64,000 nt of DNA from Petunia secreta (taxonomy: Eukaryota > Streptophyta > Magnoliopsida > Solanales > Solanaceae). The DNA lies in NCBI GenBank assembly GCA_029990175.1, contig JARKIP010000005.1:30823501-30887500 (forward strand), read 5' to 3'. Positions within the stretch are counted from its first letter, which is position 1; every line of letters begins with the position of its first letter. The translations under genes and the position numbers were made by a program. Shown here one piece after another: positions 52,001 through 63,600 of this stretch. The notes under the pieces are model-generated. The model ran no database searches. It was not told where the DNA came from and saw only the letters and a list, made by a program, of their open reading frames with translations.

Positions 52001-52917
52001 CCCCATGGTGTGAAGGGTTTGACCCCTTAGGCAACCCATTGCTTAAAAATGTGGGTGAGGTAGATGTATCTTTGAGTGACCCTACTATTGCTAGTTTGGG
52101 TTGTGATGAAGAAGAATCCATCATCAACACCTTCCTTGAGAGCTTGACTTTTGAGGAGGGTTGCCTAATTGATGAAATGGAAGGGAAAGAGGAACCCCTT
52201 GGTGTGAGTAGGTGTGCTCTAAAGAAGGAGAGTGGAGTGCTTGATCCTACTTGTAGGTTGGGCTATTTGATTCACTCCACTCCACATGTTGATCACACCT
52301 CGAGGATAGGTTGGTGTGTTGATCTTGAGCTTAAGGTTCAAGGGGATTTTGGTAGCTTGATCTTGCATTTCCCATCTCCCCATGACCTCTTTGCTCATTA
52401 TCTTGTTGAGTGCATGTTGATCTTTAACCAAGTGCTTATGGTTCTCTTTGGAGACTTGATATTCATGATTGTTATTGACGCTTGGTTATATCACAAGAGT
52501 GTGTTTTCCACACTTCTTGCACTAACCTACTTTCAAAGTGGGACGTTTGCTTGTTTTTGCTTGTCGTTGCTTGTAGGTTCTAAGCTCCATGCTAAGGCGG
52601 GGAAGATCTTGGAAGAAGCCTATGCCAAAGTGACGATCAAGAAGGACAAAGGAGGAGATTCTTGGCCACCCCGAAGAGTTGATAGAGCCATGAGAGACCA
52701 AGCCTTGATTTCGAGGACGAAATCTTCTCAAGAAGGGGAGGATGATAAGACCCAAATCGAGCAACCATCCAAAAGCACCATCCAAGGCCAAGGAAGAGCA
52801 CTTCAAGGTCATGCATTGGGACGCCATAGAAAGAAGAGCATCCGAGGCGCGATTCGAAGTGTTCCAAGAAGCTTCAGGAAGAGGCGGACCGCCTACGGAT
52901 TGAGGCGGACCGCCTAA
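49054..52917 (+). CDS. Element I ORF, unit 1: gag, retropepsin, X, integrase remnant (1287 aa)
   Basis: Starts MANDGDD. Arg-Gly-rich stretch near residue 155, gag core about 195-300, zinc knuckle CYKCKGFGHIAKEC (433-446), retropepsin with IIDSGSC (D536). X follows from about residue 750 (PHHDVS, CYDTPP, EPPW, EEPLGV, WLYHKSVFST). Right after X, residues 1176-1202 (LHAKAGKILEEAYAKV and a Lys-rich end) match a stretch near the integrase C-terminus of E and C. The frame then passes through the polypurine tract into the LTR, as gag-pol does. RT, RNase H and the integrase core are missing, so X sits exactly where they were. No stop occurs. The product could assemble and mature itself but not reverse transcribe or integrate; C-like elements are the likely partners. 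Confidence 0.9.
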   Translation: MANDGDDPMKIFMATVIAKLEDITLRLESVERNQVETGERRTPSVQIESGEGTSHSTPMTPGHFVELNKRYEQSKVEALRERGLGNPRQEGNPLNLGNPQVNAPLRRPVRNVPPLEQIDEVQEEEEFGYGDEAYGYDVPYQPRRQMHWGRNVDRGRGRGRGPPMGYARGNVRREYVAHDDHYGGQPEPNYGVRDNNNNLNSVKLNLPPFKGTCDPEAYMEWVLLMERVFDTNEMSEERKGTYAISTFEAYASTWWECMKRSRRRMNLHLNVTWDELKGLMNTKYITPRYRQEQLKKLYDLKQGVKSVHEYYDEFEKIRMALDMDTEGEEEAMIRFKNGLSYGIASQLRLHHYLTLEDMFEAAIDAEAWLKREKFKNNAPTTTSKPKEWKTPNANFPSASASKEVKGPYEKTTPHLGGNSKTRLSNPISTSTQCYKCKGFGHIAKECTTKRTMVVVGDLVYEQESEPEGEEGVEGDEEGDVGEIVAMEEEDDDARAFLVVRRSLGAICVEDVETLQRENLFHSKCRVMGLLCSMIIDSGSCANVISQTLVTQLKIPTLKHPNPYKLQWLSECGELRVVKQCLIKFKIGNYVDEHMFDVVPMQACHLLFGRPWQFDRRVVHNGHANTYTVTHEGKKFVIQPLTPKQVSDDYKRMRELRERAKAKSPIVLEPEANNFIVLPMHDENGSHSTPIEREKIERSEGVTGDNPREEKGEDLRSDVRGLSPQTTLDHEVKLREMRGEEGKIESESTHCSNPSLSSISSCESSCVGTIEDKSLEPQCELHEGGVAYDTSSLVSDQESATNVSVASPFHEPTSYLSCNDSTLVGVFDASSEYTTSEESSCQLEFACETLVGRSTMPHHDVSSLFIEPLPSVDLIVDHDCDLCYDTPPTFDIGKDEVVDHSLIDMLLFGGPMCCGDDGLILEESKLHELDKVIRDDSSSEPSLDSSSMFYHDSEMHVFTNPLFEGILISGYDLYQTRVGGQMEPPWCEGFDPLGNPLLKNVGEVDVSLSDPTIASLGCDEEESIINTFLESLTFEEGCLIDEMEGKEEPLGVSRCALKKESGVLDPTCRLGYLIHSTPHVDHTSRIGWCVDLELKVQGDFGSLILHFPSPHDLFAHYLVECMLIFNQVLMVLFGDLIFMIVIDAWLYHKSVFSTLLALTYFQSGTFACFCLSLLVGSKLHAKAGKILEEAYAKVTIKKDKGGDSWPPRRVDRAMRDQALISRTKSSQEGEDDKTQIEQPSKSTIQGQGRALQGHALGRHRKKSIRGAIRSVPRSFRKRRTAYGLRRTA
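51305..51352 (+). promoter_or_regulatory. Candidate 3' splice site before X (element I)
   Basis: CTAAC at 51305-51309, TC-rich tract, TGTGTAG/GTAC (AG ends 51352). The repeat copy lies at 62903-62950. Confidence 0.4.
52708..52742 (+). promoter_or_regulatory. PPT module of element I
   Basis: Hairpin 52708-52723 and polypurine tract 52730-52742, within the reading frame. Confidence 0.9.
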
Positions 52918-53478
52918 GGATTGCTTGCTCTCTGGATTCCAAGAGGCGGACCAAGGAGGCGGAGCGCCTCAGTGTGTGGGGCGGACCGCCTAAGGCATGG
53001 AGGCGGGCGCCTCCCCCTGTGCGAGTTTGACCGGGTTTTGACTTTAAGTCGCTATGTAATTCCTAGTATGCCCCTACGTGGCTTATGACTTTAGAACCTA
53101 TTTTAAGGGTATTTTAGGCCTTTCCTTATGTCTTGAATGAGGCCTATAAATACTCCATAGCTTAGCATTATTCCTTAGTTAGCTATTATGATGAATGATT
53201 AATTGTCAATGACAATGTTCAAGAGTGGATTCTCTTTGAATGAAAACCCTTTGAGACGGTTTGAGTTTACTAGTGGATTCTAGTTGAACCCCAAACCACC
53301 CCCGATCATTCTATTTGCGAGCCCCAGGTGCGGCTCGAGGGTAGTTGCATAGCGTAGGTGATCCTTGACATCCACCCGGGGTGTATCGGAACTAGTTCTC
53401 CGGTGCTACTTGGGTCTTTGTTCGAGCCTCGTCTCGTTTTCTATCTTTTTATCTTTTCCGCGTTTTTGATTCTTATCA
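52743..53478 (+). repeat. Middle LTR of element I array (736 bp)
   Basis: Appears identical to 41144-41879. It is preceded by a polypurine tract and followed by a primer site, so it serves as 3' LTR of unit 1 and 5' LTR of unit 2. Confidence 0.95.
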
Positions 53479-53852
53479 TCTTGGTATCAGAGCAAGGCTC
53501 GGGTTTTGTTTCTACAAACCCCCGACCCTTGATTCTTCGTGCCTAGGTCGATTCCTATCTTTATTTTCTTGTTCTTGTTATTGAAAGAAGAAAATTACAA
53601 AAAAATTGAAAAATTGAAAAATCTAAAAATTTGGTGTATCTTGTTGGTTTGGATGATTTTTGATATGGGTGTTATAGATTCTTGATCGTGGATGAATCCC
53701 CGTTACTTGGATACCAAAATTGTTGGATTTGGTGGAGTTTGAAAAATTGAAACCCCAATTGCCCTTAAACCCTTGATGAACTTGTTCTTGATGACATTTT
53801 GCTTGATTCTTGGGTTGGATTGATGTTAGATTGAAAACTTGATATTGGGGAT
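53479..53852 (+). promoter_or_regulatory. Element I unit 2 leader, proximal part, with primer binding site
   Basis: TGGTATCAGAGC at 53482-53493; same content as 41880-42253. Confidence 0.85.
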
Positions 53853-54690
53853 TGATGCAATATAAAATGGCCTAAACGACAACCATCAAAAGCCAAGCTC
53901 GAGTGCACAACGGATACGAGTCAAGGCCTCCGGGAACGTCTTGGAATATCATGCATTGGAGCGCCGAGGACGGAGGAAACAGGGCAGGAAAACAGGCAGC
54001 CCAAAACAGGGCAAAACAGGGGAGCACACTGGGAGCTCACTGCCTAAGGAAGAACTTTTGTTCTTCGCGATCGCGACCACTTCTCACGCGATCGCGAAGA
54101 GTATTGAGTTGGCCTGCGCGACAGCGTGACCTTGAGCGCGAAGGCGAAGCTGAGGATGCTGAAGAACGAGAAGATAATGGAGACCTGCGCGATCGCGAGC
54201 CATCTGCGCGATCGCGATGCCTAGCGTTGTTGCCTGCGCGATCGCGAGCCTCCCTGGCGCGATCGCGATGAAGAGAGTTTGCTCAGCGAACCAGAATCAG
54301 CTGCAGGGCCATTTTTGTCCATTTTTAGTGAAAATGTATATATAGCACATTTGCTCTTCATTTCATTAGTTTTAGCTTGAATTGAATAGAGAGAAGAGAG
54401 AATTAGAGAAGGCCGAGCCTTTCTAGTCCGAAGCCCGAGGCTTCATGTATCCATCGACTTGAAATCTATGGAGATTCACCACTAGCGTGAATTCCTTGTA
54501 AGGTTCGAGTTTCACTTTCTCCCTTTTGGATTATTAATTCATGTCTTGAATTCATTAATCCGTTCTTTCTTCTCGTTTCTTGACTCCCCAATCCTTGTTT
54601 TCCCGATATCATTGATATCATCTATCTAGTTATTTATCGCTTCCGCATATTTGTATCGTGTTTAGCTTCCGCTCGTTTTGGGTTGCATCA
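53853..54690 (+). repeat. 5' LTR of J copy 2 (838 bp)
   Basis: Matches the J copy 1 LTRs by eye. Confidence 0.94.
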
Positions 54691-55786
54691 GTTGGTATCA
54701 GAGCACGGCTAGGCTTCGTTCTTACGAATCCTCGGTCTTGTTCTTTTCGTTGTTGTGATTGTGTTGTTTGTTCTTGAAAAGTGAAGAAAAACAAAAAAAA
54801 TTGAAAAACTAGAAAAGTTGAAAAAAATTGGTGGAGCGGGTTGGATACGAATCCCCGAGTGTTAAAAAGTAGTGGGGTTTGTTCCTTGTTGTAATCCCAT
54901 CGTTTTGATACCCATATCTCGTGTTTTGGTGTTACGATTCAAAAATTTCGAAAATCAAAATCCAAAAGTTTGAAAATTCTTGAAAACGCTTCAATCTCGA
55001 ATCGAAGCTTGTTGTTGTTGTTTGGGGTTGAACAACTGTTGGGGATTGATGATATTAGTTGTATACATCTTTGGGTATCGTTGGTTTTGTGTTTCGGGTT
55101 GATATCGAGCCAAAGTTTTGGCCAAAATCGCCAAAAAACCCGTTTTTGAGCTGCTGTGAAATCGCAGAAATTAACCCTTCGCGATCGCGAAGAGCAATTT
55201 CGCGATAGCGAAGAACAAAATTATTTTTTGAAAAATTAACCCTTCGCGATCGCGCGCGTCTGGTCGCGATAGCGAAGAACAAAAAAATTTCAGAATTCCA
55301 GTTTTGGGACAGAACGTTCGCAACGGCTTCCGAACAGTTTCCAAACATCATGACTCCAATTGGACCATTAAATATGATGAGTTTGTAGATCACAAACAAA
55401 ATTTCATCCGATTCCAAATCCGTTTGGTGCCGATTCGAGTCAAATCTTTTGTGTCCCGTTTTCTACCATACCTCTTGGTTAGTGTTTTGAAGGTAATTGG
55501 CCTACTTGAAAGACACTAATCCTTTAGCGTATTAGGTATTCGTGCGTAGAGGAGATTAGAATTCAAAGAAGAGTCGTAGAACTCCTTTTGGCCTCAAGTG
55601 CGCACTTAAAATAGCCGTCCGTACATCGAGTCTCATTAATTCCACTCCGAACTTTAACTTGGACATGCTAGTTGTGATTACCTTGGTTCCCAAGTTTATA
55701 AGGCCTCGCTCTTGAGTGTACATATATTGAGTGATACACGTGAGGGAGTGACTTTTGGGAGGTTTTGTTCTTTGGTGATTGCAACA
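54691..55786 (+). promoter_or_regulatory. Leader of J copy 2 with primer binding site
   Basis: Same elements as the copy 1 leader: primer site 54693-54704, GCGATCGCG/GCGATAGCG dyads at about 55177-55279, conserved block near 55480-55660. Confidence 0.8.
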
Positions 55787-58700
55787 ATGTCGGATATTGA
55801 TGATGGAGTAGATTATGGCTCATGTGGCGATGATGCGAGTTGCTATGACTCGTATGGTGATGATGGAGACTATGGTTCCTACGGTGAGGATGATGGCCAT
55901 TACTTTGATGATGGAAACCATGGCTCCTATGAAGATGAAGAGGTTCACTATGATGATCGTGAGGTTGATGACGACTATGAAGCTCATGAAGATGAATTTG
56001 ATGGATCTAATGCTTCTAGTCAAGAACCCGAGAATGGTGACGCTACAAGGTATGATGATCCTACTTACTCTTCTTGTGAAGAATTTGATATTGATGGTAG
56101 TGACATAGATAGAGTTGATGATGATGTTGAACATATGGATTATTCTTATGCATCTTCTCTTAGTGTTGCTAACGGTGTACAAGGGAGTAGTAGAGGACCT
56201 TCCATTAGTATGGGAGGTGGTGGTGGTTGTTCCGTGGGGAAGGAGAAGCTTGCATCTTCTAGGTACGCTAAGCGACCTAATGCTTCTAATTCCCATGTGG
56301 AGGTTGGTTTGAGAGATGGTGTTGCCTTTGCTACAACGGGGTTATATGCCGTGAAGGGCGTGGGTGGTTGTAGTAGGAGTAGTACTATGGGCTATGGAAC
56401 CAAGGCGAGAGGCACTTATGGGTTCCATGGCATGGTTCCTTCCTTGACTTCCAACAACATTGCTAATGTTGGGAGAGTGACGGGAAGAGGAGAATGTTCT
56501 AGTGGTGTTGCCACTAGTGGAGGGATAAGGAATACCCAAGTTGTTGGTGTTGACACTTGTGGGCGTCCAAATTCTCATTTGGGTGCCAATGTGCAAGACT
56601 TGGGTAGATGTAGGTTCGTTGTTGAGGTAGATGGTATTGGAGGATACTTGCTCAAAATTGGTGGTACCGATGCCAATTGTATTAGCACCTTTTTGGTTGA
56701 TAGGCTTAGGATACCATGCCACAAGCTAGAGCATCCTTATGAGTATGATGGAGTGTGGGTTTCTAAGGAGGCTCGGGTACTCATATCTCATAGGAACTAT
56801 AAATGCTATGTGTGGTGTGATGTGTATCCCATGCGTCATATTGATGTGTGGATAGGTGACCGGTGGTTGGAGGGGAAGAGGGTGCAATATAGTGCGGTGA
56901 AGGGTGCATATCTTGTGGGCGTAGGGCAAAGAGTTTATGACTTTGTGCCTTACCGGGCGAAGAGCCAAGTGCCTACTAGTGCGCCTTCTTTGGCTAGGCA
57001 AAGGAGCAAGGAGCAAGAACTTCATTCCATGGTTGGCAATGTGCAAACAAGAAGTCCTACAAATACAAGCAATGGTGGGGCATGAGCTAGAAAAGGGTTG
57101 ATAGACATCAACAAGGTGAACCCGAAACCACAAGTTTCAATTCCAAGTGGTTCACCAACGAAGAAGAAGGAGACGTCAAGTGATGAGTCTCCTAGTCCTA
57201 GATTCCGGGTTGACGTGAAAAGTCCACCTACTCCGGCTATGGGCATTCTTGGGCCTCGTCCCAATTCGCCCGAATTTGAGAGACAAAAGATTGAGAGGAG
57301 TAAGGGAGTGACCGGTGACATTCCTCGAGTGGAAAAAGGAGAGGATGTGTTGAGTGATGTGAGCGGGATGTCGCCACCCGAATCTACACCTAGCCTTGAA
57401 AGAAAAATGAGGGAAAAGAAAGAGGGAAAAAAGAGTGAGGACACCACTTATTCTAACCTTAACCCTTTATCTTTTTCTTCTACTTGTGTGAGTACTTGTG
57501 TAGGTATTCTTGGAGGCAAACCGATGGAGCCTCAACCATGTTCCGTGATGGAAAGACAAGGTGAAGGAGATGCCAAATGTGATCTATGAGGAGGAGAAGC
57601 TAGCCATGACGCTTCAAGTACATTGAGTGAGCCCGGATGCGACTCAAGTGTAAGTGTTAGTTCTTCTTCCCATGAGCCTATTACTTCCTTGTCTTGTGTT
57701 AGTGTTTGTAACAACTCTATGCTAGTTGATGATTTGCATGAGTATAATGTGTTTGCAACTAGTGTAGAGCCTTTGGGTCAACTTGTGTGTGAAATTGAAC
57801 CACTAGTTGAGAGGGTTGAAAAGCCACATCATGATGTGAGCTCGATTTTTATTGAACCTCTCTTTAGTGAAGAAGTCGTAGTTGACCTTGTTTGTGAACC
57901 TTGTTATGACACCCCACCCATATTTGATAAAGGTGAAGATGAATTTCATGATAATCTTATTCTTCCCTTTGATTGCTTAATTGATAGTGGTGGTCTCTTG
58001 TGTCGTAGTGAGGGTGGATGTACCCTTGAGGAGTCTCTAGAGTGTGAGATGGATCGATTTATTTTCGATGACTCCTTGAGTGAGAGTGAAGGACCTAGTC
58101 TTGATTCTATGCTTTTGCGTAACCATGAATTTGAGGTGCATGCCTTTACATTTCTATTGTTTGAAGGCAATCTCATTTGTGGTGGTGAATTGTATCGGAC
58201 TAGAGTCGATAGTAGAGTCGAACCTCCATGGTTTGTAAAGTTAGGCTCTATGGATGATCCGACGTTTGGAACTCCAAGTGAGGAGAGTAGCCTTGATATT
58301 GGTCATGTTGACCTTTCTTCTAGTGGTCCTAGCCTTCATTGTGTGGACTATAATGATGAAGAACCTTTTTTGGAGACTTTTCTTTGGAGTTTGCCTAGTG
58401 AGGGGGATTGTCTTGGAGTTGATTTGGGAGGTGAGGAGGTATCTCTCGGTGTGTGTAAGAATGCTCTTAAGAAGGGGAGTGGAGTAGTTGATGTTAGTTG
58501 TGAATTGAACTATTTTACTTACTCCATCCCATATGTTGAGCACACCTTGAGTGATGGACATACCAAAGCAAATGTGTCACATTGTGATAAACTTGATTTG
58601 AAGGCTTGGTGTGTTGCTAGTAAGCTTAGGGGTCATAGGACATTTGATTGCTACATCTTGCATGACTTTGATCTCTTTGCTTGTTTTGAAAATGAGTGCT

Positions 58701-58837
58701 TGTTCTTGTCGAGCCAAGACCATGTTGTCTCTTTTGGGGACATAAGCTTTTTCATAGGTATTGATGCTTGGCTCTATCACAAGAGCGTGTTTTCCACACA
58801 CCTTGCACTCTTTCTTGTTAAGCTAACCTACTTGTGA
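55787..58837 (+). pseudogene. J copy 2 ORF: two nonsense codons
   Basis: Collinear with 44188-47238. It keeps the TGA shared with copy 1 (57587-57589) and adds a private TGA at 57083-57085, where copy 1 has a Cys codon (TGT). The acidic N-terminus, GGT-type dead retropepsin and X segment are otherwise unchanged. The shared stop predates the tandem duplication and the private one follows it. With two stops the 1016-codon frame is broken into pieces of 432, 167 and 416 codons (counted from 55787). No full-length product is expected. Confidence 0.86.
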
Positions 58838-58887
58838 AGTAGGAAATTTTGGTTGTGCTTGCTTTGACTGTAGGTTTTGATGGTTCG

Positions 58888-58922
58888 ATTTCGAGGACGA
58901 AATCCTTTCAAGAAGGGGAGGA
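58888..58922 (+). promoter_or_regulatory. PPT module of J copy 2
   Basis: Hairpin 58888-58903 and polypurine tract 58910-58922. Confidence 0.9.
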
Positions 58923-59759
58923 TGATGCAATATAAAATGGCCTAAACGACAACCATCAAAAGCCAAGCTCGAGTGCACAACGGATACGAGTCAAGGCCTC
59001 CGGGAACGTCTTGGAATATCATGCATTGGAGCGCCGAGGACGGAGGAAACAGGGCAGGAAAACGGGCAGCCCAAAACAGGGAAAAACAGGGGAGCACACT
59101 GGGAGCTCACTGCCTAAGGAAGAACTTTTGTTCTTCGCGATCGCGACCACTTCTCACGCGATCGCGAAGAGTATTGAGTTGGCCTGCGCGACAGCGTGAC
59201 CTTGAGCGCGAAGGCGAAGCTGAGGATGCTGAAGAACGAGAAGATAATGAAGACCTGCGCGATCGCGAGCCATCTGCGCGATCGCGATGCCTAGCGTTGT
59301 TGCCTGCGCGATCGCGAGCCTCCCTGGCGCGATCGCGATGAAGAGAGTTTGCTCAGCGAACCAGAATCAGCTGCAGGGCCATTTTTGTCCATTTTTAGTG
59401 AAAATGTATATATAGCACATTTGCTCTTCATTTTATCAGTTTAGCTGGAATTGAATAGAGAGAAGAGAGAATTAGAGAAGGCCGAGCCTTTCTAGTCCGA
59501 AGCCCGAGGCTTCATGTATCCATCGACTTGAAATCTATGGAGATTCACCACTAGCGTGAATTCCTTGTAAGGTTCGAGTTTCACTTTCTCCCTTTTGGAT
59601 TATTAATTCATGTCTTGAATTCATTAATCCGTTCTTTCTTCTCGTTTCTTGACTCCCCAATCCTTGTTTTCCCGATATCATTGATATCATCTATCTAGTT
59701 ATTTATCGCTTCCGCATATTTGTATCGTGTTTAGCTTCCGCTCGTTTTGGGTTGCATCA
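58923..59759 (+). repeat. 3' LTR of J copy 2 (837 bp)
   Basis: One base shorter than the other J LTRs, with clustered changes near 59433-59455 and a few single changes in U3. Confidence 0.94.
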
Positions 59760-59764
59760 GGGAT

Positions 59765-60651
59765 TGAGCTTCATTGAAAAACAAACGATTCGGTACCAAT
59801 TTTGTGGGATTTGAACCAATGTAACACCTACTTTGATGAATCACAATCCATTTTGAAACCCTTTGATAAACCCTTGTGTTCTTGAGGAAGATGAACATGG
59901 TGAATTCGTTGTTTTCGATTGGGGTTTGTTAAAAAAATCATTGGGGTTTGATCTTAGTGACCAAAAAACAACTTTGGGTATCCTTGGATTGTGAAAACAA
60001 GTCGAAAACATCGGATTAGAGGCTTGGAAATCGACTTGAAACGAGTTTGAACTGTGCTGGAAAGTTGCAGAGGCGGAGCGCCTCAATTTAGAGGCGGAGC
60101 GCCTCAGCTCTGTGAGCTCTCTGGATTTCCTGAGGCGGAGCGCCTCCCCTGAAGAGGCGGAGCGCCTCCTCCTGTAGGTTGGCCCAGGGCGGACCGCCCA
60201 CATCCTGAGGCGGGGCGCCTACTTCCTGAAGCTTGGGAATTGGGTAGAAACTTCTAGGATTTCTTGTTTTGTTGCTTGCATTGCTTCCGGTTAGTGCTAT
60301 TAGAGTATAATCCTACTCGATTAGTGCTAATTACTTTGAGCTATTAGGATCATCGTGCCTTAGAAAGGAGACTAGAATTCAAAGAAGATCCGTAGTATCT
60401 TTTGATTCAAGTCCTCAATTAAAGTGCCTATCGTTCCAATCGAGTCCCATTAACTCCACTCGCCCCGGAGCGCATTTGGACTTGATAAGTTGAGTGATTG
60501 AGTTGTGGTTCGTTGGTCAACTACTTGAAACTTTTAGACTCAAACTTGTGTGAAATATCCATCCCCCACTAAACACGAGCGAGCCGAGTGAAACAATTGT
60601 AAGGGAGCGGGTGAGGTGTTTTGCTAACGTTTGTTGCTTTTTGTAGGTACC
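59765..60651 (+). promoter_or_regulatory. Element I unit 2 leader, distal part
   Basis: Same content as 48167-49053: GAGGCGGAGCGCCTC dyads at about 60070-60226 and the acceptor-like TTTTTGTAG/GTACC before the ATG. Confidence 0.8.
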
Positions 60652-63600
60652 ATGGCAAACGATGGAGATGATCCTATGAAAATTTTCATGGCTACCGTTA
60701 TAGCCAAGTTGGAGGATATCACTTTGAGACTTGAGTCCGTCGAGAGGAACCAAGTTGAGACCGGTGAGAGGAGGACCCCGAGCGTCCAAATTGAATCCGG
60801 AGAAGGAACGAGTCATAGCACTCCTATGACTCCCGGACACTTTGTTGAGCTAAACAAGAGGTATGAACAAAGCAAAGTTGAAGCTCTACGAGAGCGTGGG
60901 TTGGGCAATCCCCGACAAGAGGGCAATCCCCTCAACTTGGGACATCCCCAAATAAATGCTCCACTTAGAAGACCCGTGCGGAATGTCCCACCTCTTGAAC
61001 AAATTGATGAAGTTCAAGAAGAGGAGGAGTTCGGGTATGGTGATGAGGCCTATGGGTATGATGTTCCTTATCAACCTAGGAGGCAAATGCATTGGGGTCG
61101 AAACGTGGATAGGGGTAGAGGCCGAGGTCGAGGGCCACCCATGGGCTATGCTAGAGGGAATGTGAGAAGAGAGTATGTTGCACATGATGACCACTATGGA
61201 GGCCAACCGGAGCCTAACTATGGGGTACGTGACAACAACAACAACCTCAATAGCGTCAAGCTAAATCTTCCACCCTTCAAGGGAACTTGTGATCCGGAGG
61301 CATACATGGAATGGGTACTACTCATGGAGAGAGTGTTTGACACAAATGAGATGTCCGAGGAGCGAAAGGGTACATATGCTATTTCTACCTTTGAGGCCTA
61401 TGCTTCTACTTGGTGGGAGTGTATGAAAAGGTCTAGGAGAAGGATGAATTTGCATTTGAATGTGACTTGGGATGAGTTGAAAGGCCTTATGAACACCAAG
61501 TACATAACTCCAAGGTATCGGCAAGAGCAACTCAAGAAGCTCTATGATCTAAAGCAAGGTGTCAAATCGGTGCATGAGTACTATGATGAGTTTGAGAAGA
61601 TCCGGATGGCATTGGATATGGATACCGAAGGTGAGGAAGAAGCCATGATCCGATTCAAGAATGGCTTGAGCTATGGTATAGCTTCTCAATTGAGGTTGCA
61701 TCATTATCTCACACTTGAAGATATGTTTGAAGCCGCAATTGATGCCGAGGCTTGGCTCAAAAGAGAGAAGTTCAAAAACAACGCTCCTACTACTACAAGC
61801 AAGCCAAAAGAGTGGAAGACTCCAAATGCCAACTTTCCAAGTGCAAGTGCTAGCAAAGAAGTGAAAGGGCCTTATGAGAAGACTACACCACACTTGGGAG
61901 GTAACTCTAAAACTCGCTTGAGTAATCCTATTTCCACTTCTACTCAATGTTATAAGTGTAAGGGCTTTGGGCATATTGCTAAGGAATGCACCACGAAAAG
62001 AACCATGGTTGTGGTTGGTGATTTGGTGTATGAGCAAGAGAGTGAACCCGAGGGAGAAGAGGGAGTAGAAGGTGATGAGGAAGGAGATGTTGGGGAGATT
62101 GTTGCCATGGAAGAAGAAGATGATGATGCCCGTGCCTTCCTTGTTGTACGGAGGAGTCTAGGGGCCATATGTGTGGAGGATGTTGAGACCTTACAAAGAG
62201 AGAACCTCTTTCACTCCAAATGCCGAGTCATGGGACTCCTTTGCTCTATGATTATTGATTCGGGAAGTTGTGCTAATGTTATTAGCCAAACACTAGTTAC
62301 CCAATTGAAAATACCTACCTTGAAACACCCAAATCCTTATAAGCTTCAATGGCTTAGTGAGTGTGGTGAGTTGAGGGTGGTTAAACAATGTTTGATCAAA
62401 TTCAAGATTGGGAACTATGTGGATGAACACATGTTCGATGTCGTGCCTATGCAAGCATGCCACCTACTCTTTGGTAGGCCTTGGCAATTTGATCGACGTG
62501 TGGTTCATAATGGTCATGCCAACACCTATACGGTGACGCATGAGGGGAAAAAGTTCGTGATCCAACCCCTAACTCCCAAGCAAGTGAGTGATGACTACAA
62601 ACGAATGCGGGAGTTGAGGGAAAGGGCTAAAGCGAAGTCACCCATTGTACTTGAACCCGAGGCAAACAATTTCATTGTTTTGCCAATGCATGATGAAAAT
62701 GGGAGTCACTCCACTCCAATTGAGAGAGAAAAGATAGAGAGAAGTGAGGGAGTGACCGGTGACAATCCAAGAGAGGAAAAAGGAGAGGATTTGAGGAGTG
62801 ATGTGAGGGGATTGTCACCACAAACTACACTTGACCATGAGGTAAAATTGAGAGAGATGAGAGGTGAGGAAGGAAAAATTGAGAGTGAGAGCACCCATTG
62901 TTCTAACCCTTCTTTATCTTCTATCTCTTCTTGTGAAAGTTCTTGTGTAGGTACAATTGAAGACAAGTCATTGGAGCCTCAATGTGAGCTTCATGAAGGA
63001 GGAGTTGCATATGACACTTCAAGTCTTGTGAGTGATCAAGAAAGTGCTACAAATGTAAGTGTTGCTTCACCTTTTCATGAGCCTACTAGCTACTTGTCTT
63101 GTAATGACTCAACACTAGTTGGTGTTTTTGATGCATCTAGTGAGTATACCACTAGTGAAGAGTCTAGTTGTCAACTTGAGTTTGCATGTGAAACACTAGT
63201 TGGGAGGAGCACTATGCCACATCATGATGTGAGCTCATTGTTCATCGAACCCCTCCCTAGTGTAGATTTGATAGTTGACCATGATTGTGACCTTTGCTAT
63301 GACACACCGCCAACCTTTGACATAGGGAAAGATGAGGTAGTTGACCATTCCCTAATTGATATGCTTCTATTTGGTGGGCCAATGTGTTGTGGTGATGATG
63401 GTCTTATCCTTGAGGAGTCCAAATTGCATGAATTGGACAAGGTTATTCGTGATGACTCCTCAAGTGAACCTAGTCTTGATAGCTCGTCTATGTTTTATCA
63501 TGATAGTGAGATGCATGTTTTTACCAATCCCTTATTTGAAGGCATTCTCATTAGTGGATATGACTTGTATCAGACTAGGGTGGGTGGTCAAATGGAACCC

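Larger units (their letters stand above)
41144..52742 (+). repeat. Tandem unit 1 of element I (LTR + internal, with J inside), 11,599 bp
   Basis: One LTR plus internal region of I, including the J insertion. The next base starts an identical LTR followed again by a primer site and the same internal sequence, period 11,599 bp. This head-to-tail LTR-internal-LTR-internal structure is what unequal recombination between LTRs produces. The left flank, AGGGA (41139-41143), is the expected TSD; its partner is not in the window. Confidence 0.94.
53853..59759 (+). mobile_element. Element J (copy 2), duplicated together with its host
   Basis: Same insertion site and same flanking GGGAT (53848-53852 and 59760-59764) as copy 1. 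LTRs 53853-54690 (838 bp) and 58923-59759 (837 bp). Primer site 54693-54704, PPT module 58888-58922. The 3' LTR has several private changes, including altered bases near 59433-59455. Confidence 0.95.
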
